DNA of 64,000 nt, from contig NW_027185565.1 of NCBI RefSeq assembly GCF_040183065.1, positions 1,531,501 to 1,595,500 on the forward strand, read 5' to 3'. Positions 21,491 to 33,847 of this stretch are shown here, piece after piece. The DNA comes from Periplaneta americana. Taxonomy: Eukaryota > Arthropoda > Insecta > Blattodea > Blattidae. The stretch's first letter is position 1, and each line of letters opens with the position of its first letter. Made by a program: the position numbers and the translations under genes. The notes under the pieces were generated by a model. It searched no databases, had not been told where the DNA came from, and worked only from the letters and a program-made list of their open reading frames with translations.

Positions 21491-22600
21491 CTTAAATATT
21501 TGAATTATGATATAATTCTTCTTTTAAGTTATTTTAAATAAACGTGTCTATTTAAAATGTTGCGGATAATTGATATTTGCGCAGTATTTTATTCAGCAGG
21601 GAAGCGTTTACATGTTAAATTACTCAAATATTTGAATATGGATATAATTTTTGTTGTGTGCTATTTTTCAAAAATAAATCTACAACATACAGTGAAATCT
21701 CTAACTTCTGACTTGAAAACATATTTTACAATTTCTCCCTTCCCTATTTCATACTAAAAAAAATTGATAAATATCTCTTTAATTTCACATGCTAGAGATT
21801 TTCATTACGTCTTCTTGAAAATTTTACATCGGTTAGTTATTACTAAAATAGATGTGTACATTATATTTTTTTTTTAATTTTTATGTTGAAAAATGTACAC
21901 AACAATTTTTATTTTCTTTTATTTAAAAATAATTCCTAACTTTGGTAGACATTTTTCTACATCTCACATAAAGGTAATTAATTTCCTAAAAGTTAAAAAA
22001 AAATCTAAGCCTGCCTACAATGAAATGGTACGTTGATTTTTTACTGGGCAATGCATTTAATTACTAAACAATTCGTTTTACTTTTTTTGTTTTCAACTTT
22101 ACTACTCGACATATTATTGCAGATTTCTTAATAATAGTATCTCTAGAGCAACTTACATAAATCGAGAAAATAATCGGCCGTAATTTCTCAGAATAAGAAA
22201 GACATTTTTTTAAGAAAATGCAATACTTTTTTTATTTTGTATTATTTTCCCGAAGAGGACACAGTCTCTCCTAGACTCTACGGAAATAGGATGTGAATTC
22301 TGTGGACTAGAAGTTCGTCCAGCTGCAAGAAAGTTTTTACAAGAACATAGATTGATTTAGTTTCTTTATCCAATGCGCAATTGTTCTTTTACTGAGATTT
22401 GTAATGTCGTACGGCGTACGAATAAAGCAGCATTCTTAGTTTTATGTTCGGGATATGAAATGATTAGCTTAAAAGCTCAAAGGCCTCCTCTTATAGAGAG
22501 AAAGCTCTATTTGTCTCACGCGGTGAGCTACTCCTCGTAAGAGATGTTTACAACCTTGGAATTGTTCACTTGGTTCACATTTTGCACTATTGATATTGTT
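21491..22600. other. AT-rich sequence, no gene
   Basis: Short frames only. 22240-22640 is GC-richer and may be 3' sequence of the RTE LINE that follows. Confidence 0.45.
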
Positions 22601-22639
22601 CGCTTGTTTCTGTCGCACTGGTTTTAGTCGCTGTTCACT

Positions 22640-23615
22640 TGTCTTCTTAGGTTTTCCCAGTCTTCCCTACGTCTTACTCTGCTTGACCAATGGCTTCCTA
22701 CACGTTCACTGAAGAGGTCGGCCCATCTTCTTCTTGGTCTTCCGCTTCATCTGTTGCCAATGAGGGGATCCCATAGTGTGACTGTCTGCGTCCATCTTCC
22801 GTCTCTAAGTCGTGCAACATGGCCTCCCCCACTTCCATTTAGTGTTGGTGGCTTGCAGTGCTGGATCTTTAATTGCTGACATCTTTTGTAGCACTTCGTT
22901 TGGAACTCTGTTCCTCAGTGATAAGCCTAGTACCCTTGTCAGCAACTTCCTTTAGCATATTTGGAGACTGTTACGAAGTTTGGCAGTGAGAGACCATGTC
23001 TGACACCCATATAACAGTACAGGAGTTACGCAGGTCTCCAATATTTCCATTCTGAGTTTCTTGCTGACTTCTCTCCAGTACGATGAACTTGAGTGTCCAG
23101 AATGTCTTCCACGCGAGAGAAATCCTTCGTTTTATTTCCTTCTCTGTCTTCTGGTGGAAGGAGACTAGCTGTCCTAGGTATACGTATTCAGACACGTATT
23201 GTAGTTCTGCACCATCAATTATTATGGGTGATTCCGGCCCGTTTAACATTACATGTGTCTTGGTCATATTCATCAGGAGGCCTGCTGATCTGCTGGCGTC
23301 GCATAATTCTTGGAGCATTGACTGCAGTTCTCTGGGTGATTTGGCGAAAAATACGACGTCATCAGCAAACCTTAGATTATTTAGTCTGCTGCCGTTGATG
23401 TTTATTCCACAATTTCTGTTCCAGTTCAGTTTGCGAAAGATGTTTTCCAATACACTTGTGAATAATTTTGGGGAAATTGGGTCTCCTTGTCGCACTCCTC
23501 TTTTGAGCCTGAATGGTCTTCCTTCAATCTCGGTTTTCACTTTAGCACAGCTTTCATTATATAGTTTATATAGTATCGTGATGTATTTGTATTGGTACCT
23601 CACTATTTACATCGC
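22640..23615 (-). pseudogene. RTE-like LINE reverse transcriptase fragment
   Basis: On the minus strand, ITILYKLYNESCAKVKTEI is followed by RGVRQGDPISPKLFTSVLEN, then the catalytic LRFADDVVFFAKSPRELQSM and the helical region MNMTKTHVMLNG, typical of RTE-type LINEs. The clean frame ends at 22971. A frame change then gives a C-terminal zone toward 22640 with RGRP/RRRW-like and SHWS-like words seen in insect RTE elements. The endonuclease domain is absent, so the copy is 5' truncated. The YxDD motif is intact as FADD. Confidence 0.8.
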
Positions 23616-23925
23616 TTACATCATCCTGATGCCATAAATGTTTCTGAGCAATGTTATATGCGCTATTACCTTCCTGACTCACTTCTGTGTAATAATTAGA
23701 GCACTCATATTGCTTACTGAAAATTTAACATTAGAAACACTTCTCAGTATACGTGCAATAATTTATAACTAGTTAAGCGACACATCTTGAATTTTCAATA
23801 AAATAATTACGTACACATTAATTTCTCGGGAAAAAATGATGGGTCATTATTTTTGAAAGAGAATGTTTCCTCCTGCTTTTCTACTTTGGAAAATAATATT
23901 TACTTAATTACTTACGGCTTTTAGA
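23616..23925. other. No gene seen
   Basis: AT-rich spacer between two LINE fragments. Confidence 0.5.
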
Positions 23926-24833
23926 GAACCCGGAGATTCATTGCCGGCCTCACATAAGGCTGCCATCGGTCCCTATCCTGATCAAGATTAATCCAGTCTC
24001 TACCATCATATCGCACCTCCCTCAAATCCATTTTATTATTATCTTCCCATCTACGTCTTGGCCTCCCCAAATATCATCTTACCTCCGACCTCCCAACTAA
24101 CATTAAATTAATTTCTGAATTCATCCATTCGTCCTACATGTCATGACCACTTCAAACTTCTGGATTTAATGTTCCTAATTATGTCAGGTGGAGAACACAA
24201 GGCTTGCAGTTCTGCATTGTGTAACTTCCTCCATTATCCTGTAATTTCATCCACTTAGCCCCAAATATTTTGTTAAGAACCTTATTCTCAAACACCATTA
24301 ACCTCTGTTCCCCTTTAAAAGTGAGAGTCGAAGTGTCGCAATCATACAAACAACCGGCAATATAACTGTTTTATAGATTCTAACTTTCAGTTCTTTTTAT
24401 CAGCAGACTGGATGACAAAAGCTTTTCAGCCAAATAATAACAGGCATTTACCATATTTATTCTGCGTTTAATTTCCTCCCGAGTGTCATTTATATTTGTT
24501 ACTGTTGCTCCAATATATTTGAATTTTTCCACCTCTTCAAAGGAAAAATTTACAATTTTTATATTTTCATTTCGTATTATGTTCTGGTCACTAGACATAA
24601 TCATATACTTTGTATTTACGGGATTTGCTTCCAAATCTATCTCTTGACTTGCTTCTAGTAAAATTCCCATGTTTTTTTCTAATAGTTTGTGGATTTTCTT
24701 CTAACTTATTCACGTCCTTCACATAGATAAACAGCTGATGTAATCCATTCAATTCCGAACCCTCTCTGTTATCCTGGACTTTCATAATGGCATATTAAAG
24801 CCAAATTAAAAAGTAAAGGTGATAGTTCATCTA

Positions 24834-26347
24834 CACTGGTGGCCATAATTCTGGAAACTTTTTGTATTTGTATTGAATTGTTATTACATGTTTTTATTCA
24901 TACATTAATACAATTTAAAATGTTACTCGTGACTGAAACCATCAAACAAACATTGTCTAATCTATTTTTATAGAAAATACGTGACTTTACATCACAATAT
25001 GTATGAGAAAACATATATTTATACATTAACAGTTAGAAACACTTTCGTGTTATTTTTTTCATTCACTCTGTAAACAGTTGGTACTTTGTGGGATAACCTT
25101 TATTTTTAGTGACAGCAACAATTCTGCGGGACATTGAGCCCACAAGACAGTTCAGTTCTTCCTTGCTGATGATCCGAAATCAGCTGTGGATAGTGGCATC
25201 AAGTAATTGAGTTTTGCTGCTGGAATTTTTTTTAGACACAATTTTTTTTTTACCTTGACCACAAGTTTTCAACTGGATTAAGGTAAGGACTATTCCCAGG
25301 CCAATTTGAAACCTTGATGTTTTTCTGTTGAAACTATTGCATAACACTCTTGGCAGTATGGCATGGATCACCATCTTGTTGAAATACAAAGTCCTCACAA
25401 TTTGGGTGTAAGACAGCAATGGATAATATCAATTTCACTTCCAGCATATCTTTCCTGCATTTTTCCGTGTTCAAGTTCCCTTGAAAAGTCTAAAATCTTC
25501 CTACTCCATTCCTGGACATGCATCCCCAGATCATGACAGCAACAGGATGTTTCATGGTTGCGATGAGGCACTCAGGATTCAAAGCTTCTCCATTTCGTCG
25601 ACGAATGTATTTCGTTCCTTCACTTCCAAATATAGAAATCCTTGTTTCATCGCTCCATATCACTCTCGCACAGTCATCACTGCTCCATGATTGATGATTT
25701 TTTCACCATTTTACACGATTTTCTCGTTGTCTTTTGCTGAGAAATGGCTTTTTTCTGAGTGCTCTTGCTTTCAGTTCATTGTGGAATAACTTCCTTTGAA
25801 GAGTTCTCGCAGAAATATTACATCCACTGCTGTGTAGAACTTCCTATACCTCTTTAGAATATTTCTTTCCATCTTTCAATGCCAATTGACAAACCTGCCT
25901 CACATCTCATGGATTTACTTTAGGTTTTCTACCAGTTCTAGGTGGTTATTTATAAGATTTTGTGAATCTCAGCCTCTCATACTTTCTGTATACCTGACAC
26001 TGTAGCACCATTACCAAGCTTCCTTGCAATTTCCTTGAATGTGCAGCCTTCTTCTCGAAGTGTAACTACCCTACTTCGATTAGAAGGTGTATTACAGTAA
26101 ATAATCGTAAATTATAATGAAATGTGAAATTAATATTTAGATCTTAAACGACAAGAATATAATTCTCCACAAAATGACTAATTATTGCTAAAATATTAAG
26201 AATTTAATAAAATACCTTTATTAAAACTCCATAATTGACGAATCAGTCATGAGTAATATGTTAAAATGTATAAATCTGTGAATAAATAGAGATGTTATAA
26301 TAATTCATTACAAAAACAAAAAGTTTCCAGAATTATGGCCACCAGTG
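24834..26347 (-). mobile_element. Tc1-type transposon (DD34E) inserted in the RTE LINE
   Basis: The left end CACTGGTGGCCATAATTCTG is mirrored by CAGAATTATGGCCACCAGTG at the right, about 30 bp of inverted repeat continuing into GAAACTTTTTG. TA is duplicated at 24832-24833 and 26348-26349. The length is 1514 bp, close to the Tc1 norm, and the LINE frame resumes correctly on both sides. Confidence 0.92.
25080..26110 (-). pseudogene. Tc1 transposase, decayed
   Basis: Minus strand, N to C: a helix-turn-helix region (VVTLREEGCTFKEIARKLGN near 26070), then the catalytic boxes WSDETRIS near 25650, FVFQQDGDPCHTAKS at about 25380 and SPYLNPVENLW at about 25270. There are 34 residues between the second Asp and the Glu, which is the Tc1 signature. 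Stops occur after AKSVMQ and just after ENLWSR, and frameshifts occur elsewhere, so it is inactive. It would have bound its own terminal repeats and cut at TA. Confidence 0.85.
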
Positions 26348-26574
26348 TACTTTCTTTAGCCCGCATTGAATTGGAAAAGCATCACACAGAAACTGGGCTA
26401 CACAACGAGATCATGATTTTGATGTCTGTATTTTATTCACAGTAATAGAAAAAGTGTAAAGATTTTATGGAACGGAAATTTGAGTTCGCTTTCAATGGAA
26501 ATGCTTAAGGACATCTCTTCAAAGAGATGTTTCATATCTGTCTTTATACTTATGTGAAACACACTGGTGTTTAT

Positions 26575-27323
26575 TCAGGGACCAAATGCGTGTGAAAAAT
26601 GACTATTTTTACTGAAAACCCAATATCTCTAGCTTTCAAACTGTGGATTATATAACAGTAATTTTTCTCTTATGAAAACTAACAGAAAAATGTGTAGGAA
26701 GAAATTAATTACTCAAGACTGGGTATACTTAGATTAATGAATTTTGGATAGTTAGATATTATCTCTAGTCATTCTTTCACATCACAATAATCTGCCGTTT
26801 CATTTCTACACTCGCTGAATTTCCACCTATTTTCAGTTTTTCAAGGAAGACATCTAATCTTCCCACACTTGTAGCAAACTCCAGAGCTGATTACTAAAAA
26901 TGGAGGGAATAAGCTGATTGACCAGTGTTACCAACTCCTAATGTTATGATTTAAGTGGCAGTGGCAGTCCCGGGTCAATTTTTCGCAAATTTCAAACACA
27001 ACAGAATTTTATAAAATGGCCATTTTTCCAAAAGGAAACAGGAGAAAAAGTGTGGATTATAATGCGTGAACGAGCTGTCGCAATGTTTTAAAACAAAAAG
27101 TACTAATTGCACAAGAAACCTTTCAGATGAGTCTAACTCTATCCGAAAATTCGCTGATCTAAGTGAACGCATTCTGGAGTAATTAATTTTTTTCCTACAT
27201 AAATTTGCAACTTTTCAATATTTTTTCATAACAGAAAAATTGTCATATAACCCACAGTTTGGAAGATAGAGAGAATGGGTTTGCAGAAAAAAACTTTATT
27301 TTTCGCAGTCATTTGATCCCTGA
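26575..27323. mobile_element. Element with long (about 150-160 bp) inverted repeats
   Basis: 26575-26735 and 27175-27323 are imperfect reverse complements: TCAGGGACCAAATG at the left against CATTTGATCCCTGA at the right, with CAAACTGTGGATTATAT against ATATAACCCACAGTTTG inside. The middle (26736-27174) has no convincing gene. The class is unknown and no target duplication is evident. Confidence 0.6.
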
Positions 27324-27435
27324 GGATTTTACATAGGCCTAAGTAAGTCTTTAAATACAGGTTGTCCTTATATTTTGGTAGAAACTTTACAGCATGGCGC
27401 ATGGTGAACTTAACTCCGGCTATGGAATGGATGCT

Positions 27436-27590
27436 GATGATATGTCAATTAAAGATGGCGAAACGAGTCCAAGGTCCAGCACAGCAATCCTGCTTCGATT
27501 GGTTGAAGGAAAACCCCGGAAAAATCCAAAAAGTTAACTTCCTCCAACGAGGAATTGAACCCAGATTCACTCGTTTAACAGTCAGATGTG
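27436..27590 (-). mobile_element. SINE family B fragment
   Basis: Shares GTCCAAGGTCCAGCAC, GGAAAACCCCGGAAAAA and a reversed B-box-like GAATTGAACCC with the copy at 18281. Both ends are ragged. Confidence 0.55.
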
Positions 27591-29184
27591 CTGACCCTTA
27601 TTTCATATCGGTGGACATATATTTCTCCTACTTCAGTTACCATAACTCCTATGGATATTTTGAACGAAATTACAAGGACTTCCTCAAATTCCCTGTTAAC
27701 CATATATCTAAGGCAACGTTTTTTTTACGATCCCGAACAAGGCTCTACGTCCATTAATCTATGAGTTGTGAACCTCAAATGATGGCAGGATGCTGTCACA
27801 ATATTTTTGAGTAGTCATCTTACAGTCTTCCAATTGGACTAGTTTACTATAGGTAAATATTATCGGCTATATTATACGTCATGCAGGAGCTTCGGACGTA
27901 TGAAAGTAGAGCTCCATGATTTCTTGTCATTGTCATTAGAATGAGGTAGAAGTGTGGTTGGCACCACGCTCCGATCACCTTTTTCACCCTGGAAAGACCC
28001 AGTACTCAGTTTGATATGAGGCTGAGTGAAGATTGTGAGAAGAAAAAATTCTCCTGACCAAATTATTTCTTCCTTCTATCCCTTCCTTATATTCCAACAG
28101 CTGCATATATTGCTCATTCAGTACTTCCATTAGTCAACAGCTTATCAAACGGAAGTCGTAAGTCTTTCAATACAGATTCCAGAACAATGTATTTGTGACT
28201 TGTGTTTTGTTTATAACATTAATACTGATTGAGAAACATGATCTGACGAATATCGTATTGTGAGCAGTTTACTCGTTTAATATGAACTGTGTCAGCAATA
28301 TTAACGTACCTGAGAAGCAAAAGGGCGAATGTCCATTTTCGTAAATTTCCAGGAGAAGCAAAAAACTGTTTCTAATGATGTATGAGTGCACATTCCTCAT
28401 TACATATATAACTTATGATTGTGATTTTTAGATATGATATTTTTGTGTATAGCCTATGTAATTACGAAATATTTTATTTAAAAGTTACGTCCAAAATTAA
28501 TTATTTAAGAATAATAAAATAGACATACGCCACTTTTCCAAAAATTTCTTTTCGAAGTGTTTCCAGTTTTCTATTTGATTTTCAGGGCGATATAAAGTCT
28601 CTGAAGCCTCAAAATGTATTTATTCAATACCAACAAATTGGTAGAACATAGGCCTACTACATAAATGTTTGCTGCACTGATTGATAGGCAAAATTAAACA
28701 TTATTGAGGAAAACATTTTAAGTAGAACATAAATACAATGAGAAAAATTGAAAACAAAAATTCTGAGCCTGACTCTGTTCAAATAACAATGGAATTTGGC
28801 TACTCAGCTCGGAGATGTTAACTCTTCTTCGTCATGTGGTATAGCTCTGTAAAGTGCAGTATAACATTCTGGGATCGTTTTAATCAATGTTTGGAGGTCC
28901 GTATATTTTGCTTAGCTGATGGGTTTGGCTTTAGTGCGAATGAGTGGAATTTCTACAAGTAGTTGGAGAGAAATCCTACGATGACATATATTATCAACCT
29001 CTTGATAAGCGGCCTTGGAAAAAGATATCTTGTTAGAGATAATTCCAAATTTTGCAGGAGAGACTTCACGCCATAATAACTTCGGTATTTGGAAAAAAAC
29101 ACCGGTACTAGATAGTCTATGCCCAAAGAACGGAGAAGAAGAACAACCATTAGGGACGAAAAATCTTTGAAATCTTCAGCTTTT
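27591..29184. other. No gene seen
   Basis: AT-rich sequence with short frames only; nothing recognisable. Confidence 0.5.
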
Positions 29185-29403
29185 GTCGGCCTGGGTGGCG
29201 CAGTCGGTATAGTGCTGGCCTTCTGTGCCCGTGTTTGTGGGTTCGATCCCGGCCCAGCTCGATGGCATTTAAGTGTGCTTAAATGCGACAGCCTCAAGTC
29301 AGCAGACATACTAGCATGTAAAAGAACTCCTGCGGAACAAAATTCCGGCACACCGGCGATGCTGATATAACCTCGGCAGTTGCGAGCGTCGTTAAATAAA
29401 ACA
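29185..29403 (+). mobile_element. tRNA-derived SINE, family C (copy 1)
   Basis: GTCGGCCTGGGTGGCGCAGT with TATAGTGCTGGCC (A box) and GGGTTCGATCCCGGCCC (B box), then AGAACTCCTGCGGAACAAAA, TTCCGGCACACCGGCGATGC and GAGCGTCGTTAAATAAA at the end. The central block resembles a SINE core found in other insects, from memory. Confidence 0.85.
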
Positions 29404-29539
29404 CAATTTGTGTTCTTCAATTTGCATTTCATGGACTGTTAAGCGTTTCTTTACTTGACATGTTCGGATGAGTTGAGCCTAGTCACGATGAACAGCAATT
29501 CCAAGCTTGGAAGTTTCAATATTTTTGTTTGTTCCATAA

Positions 29540-29807
29540 TTTTTTTTAATTTTAGTTGGTTATTTAACGACGCTGTATCAACTACTATGTTATTTAGTGT
29601 CGATGAGATTGGTGATAGCGAAATGATATTTGGCGAGATGAGGCCGAGGATTCGCCATAGATTACCTTGTATTCACATTACGGTTGGGGAAAACCTCGGA
29701 AAAACCTCAACCAGGTAATCAGCCCAAGCGGGGATCGAACCCGCGCCCGAACGCAACTTCAGATCGGCAGGCAAGCGCCTTAACCGACTGAACTACGCCG
29801 GTGGCTA
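29540..29807 (-). mobile_element. tRNA-derived SINE, family A (copy 3)
   Basis: Reverse orientation: TTAGTTGGTTATTTAACGAC at the left and AACTACGCCGGTGGC at the right. A perfect 11-bp target duplication TTGTTCCATAA lies at 29529-29539 and 29808-29818. It is the best-preserved copy of family A here. Confidence 0.92.
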
Positions 29808-29819
29808 TTGTTCCATAAA

Positions 29820-30519
29820 TGTTAACTTATCGACTTTATGTGTGTATATGACCTTTCACAAGAATTGTGATTGAACTCAAGATTTGGAAGCTGTGAAAGA
29901 ATCCGGTGTAAATTAGTGTCACTTGCACATTTCGATTTTGGTCAGTGCAATTATCTGACCAAATGGTTAAAATCTTAGTTTGCTATTTGAAATGGAATCG
30001 AGCCTACTATAGTAAGCAAGAAGCTATGCCATTCTCCATTCTTCCAGCAAGAGTTCCATGCCATAATTTTCAATATTCTTCATTAGATGCTGCATCATCT
30101 AGCACAGTGGTCGTCAACTCGATGCCCTATGACGTCATCTCAGCCTACTGTGAAGATCGCTGCGCTCGAGTTTCGCAGCGGAGTCTTGCGATGGTGGCTC
30201 CTATTTCGTGATAATAATTCTTTTTCATATTCACCAAATTAAACTTAAAATAATGTGAATCCCTAATACTGGTATTTATACGTATGAAATCAATTGATTG
30301 ATAAGTTTGGGAAGAAATGAAAGCTGAAAAAAACCAAATACTGTACTGCATTTTAGATTTCTACTTTTTTAATGCACATACATCTCTATCTTGTTGCATT
30401 ACCTTGCATTTCTTCACTCTGTACGCTTTTGAACGAGTTAAGAGCATTGTAGGGGCGGTGGTTGATGGAGGGTTGACAAGATCATGAACAGATGTAGGGA
30501 TGGTGATTGAATGATTGAA
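29820..30519. other. No gene seen
   Basis: AT-rich, apart from a GC-richer block at 30090-30200. Confidence 0.5.
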
Positions 30520-30592
30520 GGTATGTTTTATTTAATGACTCTCGCAACTGCCGAGGTTGTATCAGCGTCGCCGGTGTGCCGATCATGTGTGG
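30520..30592 (-). mobile_element. SINE family C 3' fragment
   Basis: TTTTATTTAATGACTCTCGC, AACTGCCGAGGTTGTATCAG and GTCGCCGGTGTGCCG are the reversed 3' third of the family C element at 29185. Confidence 0.65.
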
Positions 30593-32829
30593 ACCTAAAG
30601 ATACACAAATATAATGACTGAGAATACAACTTGCATTAATGTTGTCCAGGAGATTAAAATGGTAACAGGAACTGTAAAATATGCATTCAAGCTAATTCAC
30701 ACAAACACAAATATAACTAATTCTAAAGAAACTGTTTGAAGTTCTGTAACGATAAATAATAATTAGGATTGAATTATAACAATGATCTTTTTAAAAATAA
30801 ACTGTAGAACATTTTTATAAAAGTATATCTAAGCATGTATATATTATATTACAGTACATCCTATTATTCACAGCAACATTGAAACAAATTTTTCTTTGCA
30901 AAATTAAAATAAACATTGCTTTTCTGTTTCAAGAAAGTGTGACCAATAGACATTAATACACAAGATGAAATTTGTTACGATGATTTTCTGGATTTTTTAA
31001 TTCTCAATATTGTTTTTAAGCTTACAATTTCAAAAGCTTCTAGAAGATTGGACATTTTTCACTGCAGCCTTCACAATAACAGCTTTACAGTAGCAAGATC
31101 TCCATCAGTAAATGACCTTAGATTTTTCGCTATACTCGTACATAGAGAATTGAAATTTTGAAGCTCAAGCGAACAGAATATTCGCTAATTTGATGATCAG
31201 CAGTCTCCTTTAACTGTTGTGTCATCTCATTACGTTTATGTCCCTGATATTTGTCATATTCACTTGCGTGGCACAAAGAATATTGTCATTGTAGATTAAA
31301 CATCTTTAACTCAGTGCATTTCCTTGCCACAATCAAAACATTTTTGCCCCTTCATCACACGACACAAAAAGGAAAAGGTTCTCCCATACTGAGAAGGAAC
31401 TAGACATCGAATGATTAGAAGCCAACACAAAGATATGTTAACTTTCGAAGCTTACAACGACTGAACACTCGCATTGCCTTTACACTGAATTTCCCATACC
31501 GTACTGCAACCAGCTACACGTGCACTCAGAAGATCTCATTAGCTGTACGAGCCTCGCAATCGCTGCACATACGTACGTCACAACTAGGTTGAGTTGTCTA
31601 GGTCTGATGTAGCATCTCTTGTTGCTGGTAAGTGATTTCAAAGCTTTGACAGGAGATATCATTTCGTTTGCAGGTTTACTTTGTCCTGGCATTTCAGATT
31701 TCGAAATTTTCATTTTAATGGTATAAAATTATATAAGAATATTTATAATAAATATTTATATACAAAATGAATGCGGTTAATTTATTTTCACGAAATGGGA
31801 AGAGAAAATACGTTATTGTGATAGTGTTTGCATTAATAATTGTAAACCATTACAAATTCACAAAACCTTACAAAAGGTATGTATACAGTATGTAACAAAA
31901 ATATGATATAATTAAAAATTACCTTCTGTTTGACAAGCTTGTATTTGAGAAAGCTATAACAATATTTTCTCTCCTGCAAAAATCATGTAGCTGTAATGTA
32001 TGAAGGATGTGGACTTCTCTTGAATACTAACAACGCACTGAAGTGTAGTGAGAAAGACAAAAAATAATTCAAGAAGGGAAAGTAACGAAGACGACAGAGA
32101 GTCATATTGCCTGTATTGTGTTAAATCTTACTCAGAATGTGCACCAGGTGAAGAGCGGATACAATTTCGGGAGTGTAAACTAGTTACATAAACATTTTAT
32201 AGATGGTAAAGGAAAGTCTGTTTGCGTAAACTCCTTTTCAGATACTTTTTAAAAAGTCAATATGATATAAGGTCATTTACAAGTTCAAAATTAATTTTTC
32301 TACCTTGTTTTTCTAGGATTCAGTTCTTCTTTTATCTCAGTGTTTAACTCCATGGTTATATTATATTTATGTGTGTTGATCATACTGAATCGTTTGCCTG
32401 TGTAAAGAAATGAATTCTAAATTTAAAAAAATCTAATCTTATATGCAGTTTGCCCTTATTTAACATGTAGCCAATCTACCCCATACCATGTGTCAACCTG
32501 CCTCCAGGGCGGGGTAAGTTGACTCAATCTGCACGTTTCAAAATAATACAAAATTACAAATTTAAATCGTGATGAAATCTAAATCCAAATATCTCTCCAA
32601 ATAGCCAAAGAACATGTAGAACGGCCATCTTCCAGGATTTCATAAAATGCTATCAAAAAAAAAAAGAAAAAAAATTAAATTTGAGCCAACCTGCCTCCCT
32701 TCCCCTCTTTGATGTTTATAAAGATACAAAAATCGCTATCAAATTAAATAGCGAAATCACAGATTTTATATTCATAAATGCAGATGTTCGACAGAGTTAT
32801 CCTCTTTCCCACGGTATTTTTGTAATATA
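30593..32829. other. AT-rich sequence, no gene
   Basis: Only short frames. One at 31480-31713 (minus) is unrecognised. 32460-32700 contains two CC-rich patches (CAACCTGCCTCC twice) that may belong to a repeat. Confidence 0.45.
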
Positions 32830-33826
32830 CAGTAGAACCTGATTAACCGTCACCCTATTAACCGATTGCCGGATTATCCGACTTTTTTTTCTACCTCCTA
32901 TTTTCTTTTTGCTGCAGAAAAAAAAATATGAAGTACTGTAAGTTATGTTTCTACAGAAGATTATTACAAACCTTTAACTACAAAGTAAGTAGCAGAAATG
33001 CTTCGCTGTCTGTAACACACATAGGGTAAATTAGGGTCTGTTGGACAGTCGGGCATGTTGGACACTTTGTACTTTAACGTGTTACCTCGCCACTTGTGGG
33101 CACCACATTCTGCTAGAAGTCAATGACATAAGTAGCCCCACTCGTGGCTACTTCCGTCATGGACTTCTAGCAGAATGTGGTGCCCACAAGTGGCGAGGGA
33201 ACACGTTAAAGTACAAAGTGTCCAACATGCCCGACTGTGCAACAGACCCTAATTTACCCTAATTACTTGTAAAATAATCACTACTTGCTTTGAAAAAAAT
33301 TACCCCAAGAATTTTTACAAACCCGTGTACAATTTATTCCGTCCTTATTCCTACTATTCGAGTGGACGTATTGTATAATTTCTATTCAAATGTCTTTCAC
33401 AATTGTCAAAGAAAAGGTATTGTGTTAATTATAAAAAAAATTACAAATAATTTAGAAGTTTGGGAAAGAGGAAATTGTGGTTAATGCTGCTTCAGAGTAG
33501 AAAATTGGAGTTCAACTGTAAGCGAATTTAAAAGAAAGGATAAAAAGTATAAAGTACGTAAATCTACAACACGAGACTTCAAGTACTCCTATCTTTCCGC
33601 AGACAATCATCAATTCTTGGCACTTAAGCACCCGTCGTTGACAACCGAACTTTTAATGATCTCCTGCTCCACTAGATAGCACGTTAACACAAGACCACAA
33701 AGGAAATTACGAAATTGTGTATTATGCACTTAATTAATAAACATTTTTATGGTACGGATTATCCAATTTTTCGATTAACCGTTCAGTCCACCTCCTTCAT
33801 TACCACGGATAATAGAGGTTCTACTG
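32830..33826. mobile_element. Tigger-like non-autonomous element
   Basis: The left end CAGTAGAACCTGATTAACCG is mirrored by GGATAATAGAGGTTCTACTG at the right. TA duplications are at 32828-32829 and 33827-33828. Subterminal ATTAACCG and GGATTATCCG words are typical of the pogo/Tigger group. There is no transposase; a palindromic MITE sits inside. Confidence 0.85.
33024..33259. mobile_element. Palindromic TA-flanked MITE inside the Tigger-like element
   Basis: A 236-bp hairpin. The left end GGGTAAATTAGGGTCTGTTG is mirrored by AACAGACCCTAATTTACCC, and the long arms include GCCACTTGTGGGCACCACAT. TA is at 33022-33023 and 33260-33261. The word TGTTGGACA occurs twice near each end, 18 bp apart, the same layout as the MITE at 3112. 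Confidence 0.88.
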
Positions 33827-33847
33827 TATTGAATTATATGGTAAATA

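Larger units (their letters stand above)
23926..26395 (-). pseudogene. RTE-like LINE 3' half, split by a Tc1 element
   Basis: Minus-strand coding begins at about 26393 with AQFLCDAFPIQCGLKKVDEL, is interrupted by the Tc1 element (24834-26347), and resumes with SPLLFNLAL, then DNREGSELNGLHQLFIYV and FEEVEKFKYIGATVTNINDT. The sequence near 23930-24070 is the RRRWED-type C-terminal zone (LGRPRRRW-like, in shifting frames). The YADD box has become YVKD, and there are several frameshifts. It represents only part of the RT and C-terminal region; the endonuclease is missing. Confidence 0.8.

Noticed and set aside
29185-29260. Possible tRNA gene
   Set aside because: A and B boxes are present, but no cloverleaf with an anticodon arm can be drawn and the sequence continues into a SINE body with further copies.
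28953-29432. A 159-codon minus-strand frame
   Set aside because: Much of it is the antisense of the family C SINE at 29185-29403; the rest has no similarity I can name.
30095-30125. CAGTGGTCGTCAACTC, similar to a hAT terminus
   Set aside because: No mirrored partner or 8-bp duplication was found nearby.
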